64,000 bases of DNA, from NCBI RefSeq assembly GCF_017654505.1, contig NC_054553.1:6427118-6491117 (forward strand), written 5' to 3'. Source of the stretch: Polyodon spathula. Its lineage: Eukaryota; Chordata; Actinopteri; Acipenseriformes; Polyodontidae. Each line of letters begins with the position of its first letter. Position 1 is the stretch's first letter. Shown here piece by piece: positions 62,736 through 64,000 of the stretch. The position numbers were made by a program, and so were the translations under genes. The notes beneath the pieces were generated by a model. The model was not told the origin of the DNA, did not search any database, and saw only the letters and a program-made list of their open reading frames with translations.

Positions 62736-63749
62736 TTTAAAGATAAGATCTGGGAGCTATTGCTAGTATACAGAACTGTGGAACAGGAGGCCGTGGCTAG
62801 AGCCAACACAATGTACCCTAGGGGTGAGATCTGGGCAGGCTATGAGACAGCTTCCCCCAGCACACAGTCCCTTTTAACCACTTGGCTGTCTGCCATGTGT
62901 CAGGGCTCACTTATAGTAAAGGATAACTTTCAGGACATAAAATCTGTGTGTTGTGCTAAAATTATAATAGCTTGGTATCTATCACCGACAATATATATCT
63001 TGCCTATAGGTTTGTTTAACATAAATTTTATCCTTAACATTTGTATTTTTGTAAAATTTGCTTTGCTTTTTTTTTCATAAATGGGTATCAATGTTTCAAA
63101 GGTACTATGATGTTGCTATGGTATCTAAACCCTACAACATGGCACATGGTATATGTGTTTGATATATTTCAAAAAGGCATGTAAGAGCAAATGTAGTAAC
63201 AGTAAAAGTAATAATGTTTTAAAGATAATATTGCATTTGTGTGGTCACTTTGGACCACATTTACTGAGTGTTACTGTCAATACAAACCCACACACAGACA
63301 AATAGATACTATAGTGCTGTGGCTGCACCACTGATGTTTGCAGGCAGCAGGCTGCCCAGTTGTGCCTACGTCATTTTCCCTGCTCTCCAGCTTGCTCTGA
63401 CTCCCATCAGGCAGTGCGTGGGGTCAGGTTCACAAAGATGCTGTCACCCGATTGCAGCAAACACCGCCATGTGTTGTGTGTTTGATGAATTGAAAGGATG
63501 CTGCCAACTTAATTACACTGTAACCCCTCAATAAAAGGAGGGCAGGACTGATTAACTAGTGAATAATTGGGGACTGACTGATGGCTTTCTCCCTCACCGC
63601 TAAAGGCTGTATAAATAATTATTTTGCCTTTCGGCCTAATTTTTTGGTCACTGTAGCTGCCTTACATGTCCTCAGCTGTAATTTATGGATTCAGCCTGGG
63701 GTCTTTAAGAACGGCAAGGAAAAAAAGGCGAGGAAATGAAAAAGGCATG
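62736..63749. other. Non-coding stretch
   Basis: No exon is recognised. The part at 63540-63720 is complex and TAAT-rich (GTATAAATAATTATTTTGCC) and could be conserved non-coding DNA. Confidence 0.35.
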
Positions 63750-63764
63750 CCCCCCCCCCCCCCC
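63750..63764. repeat. Poly-C run
   Basis: A run of 15 C. Confidence 0.95.
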
Positions 63765-64000
63765 TATGTGGACGTTCTTCGGGGTTCCGTCGGCCGAAGT
63801 GGGGTTGTCGACTTTGACAAATGTTTGTAATAGTCGGAAGAGAATGATCTCTCCGCTGGCTTCAGCTTAATAAATGAATCAGGCTAGTGCAGTTGTACGT
63901 TAAAGGAGTGCTTGGCACCCTGTCAGGCATTTTTCCACCCTCTGTCTCTCTCAAAGTTGTTGAAGGCATGTTTCAATGGGATGGGTATTCTATTTCCCAT
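63765..64000. other. Non-coding sequence to window end
   Basis: GC-richer at 63775-63810; nothing recognisable. Confidence 0.4.

Overview
This window is non-coding nuclear DNA from a vertebrate, most likely a ray-finned fish. It is AT-rich and crowded with long microsatellites (CA, TA, GA, GATA, AAT, GGAA). It carries a CR1-clade LINE, a MIR/CORE-type SINE with an L2-like tail, and a foldback DNA-transposon relic. The CR1 3' end (a 'gatgggctgaatggcc' block, then TTCTTATG repeats) and the fish-like hAT ends suggest a non-teleost ray-finned fish such as a sturgeon or paddlefish; that placement is inference. I found no host protein-coding exon I can defend. The window looks like a gene desert or the inside of a very large intron. 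Layout: 1-29 kb is mostly single-copy sequence broken by microsatellites, with a few short hAT-like end fragments and several denser patches that look like conserved non-coding elements (for example 11.34-11.64 and 18.34-18.66 kb). From 29 to 38 kb there are two mirrored GATA-type compound microsatellites, a strong CTCF-like site at 30.39 kb, tandem repeats made of tRNA-head-like units at 36.2 kb, an AAT/ATT inverted cluster at 37.3-37.8 kb and a second CTCF-like site at 38.05 kb. A 176-bp perfect-ended foldback element sits at 41.36 kb. At 44.6-45.0 kb a tRNA-Ala(TGC) copy lies 46 bp upstream of a full-length tRNA-derived SINE. A roughly 390-bp CA tract lies at 51.3-51.7 kb and a 35-bp minisatellite at 53.85-54.42 kb. 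The only long meaningful reading frame is the reverse transcriptase of a 5'-truncated CR1 at 55.12-56.28 kb. From 57 to 64 kb there is an antisense CR1 tail relic, an AT-rich hairpin, patches open on both strands that resemble conserved non-coding DNA (59.88-60.23 and 61.76-62.48 kb), and a two-unit tRNA-head repeat at 62.67 kb. The observation most worth following is that three separate loci (36.2, 53.9 and 62.7 kb) carry tandem units of 35-38 bp that begin GCAGT/GCAGTG and contain a motif like a tRNA box A followed by GAGC. This resembles the 5' head of the SINE at 44.7 kb and suggests repeated amplification of SINE tRNA heads into minisatellites. In the 53.9 kb array each full unit also contains AGGTGGCAG or a one-base variant, which resembles the CTCF core. 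No statement here rests on a database search.
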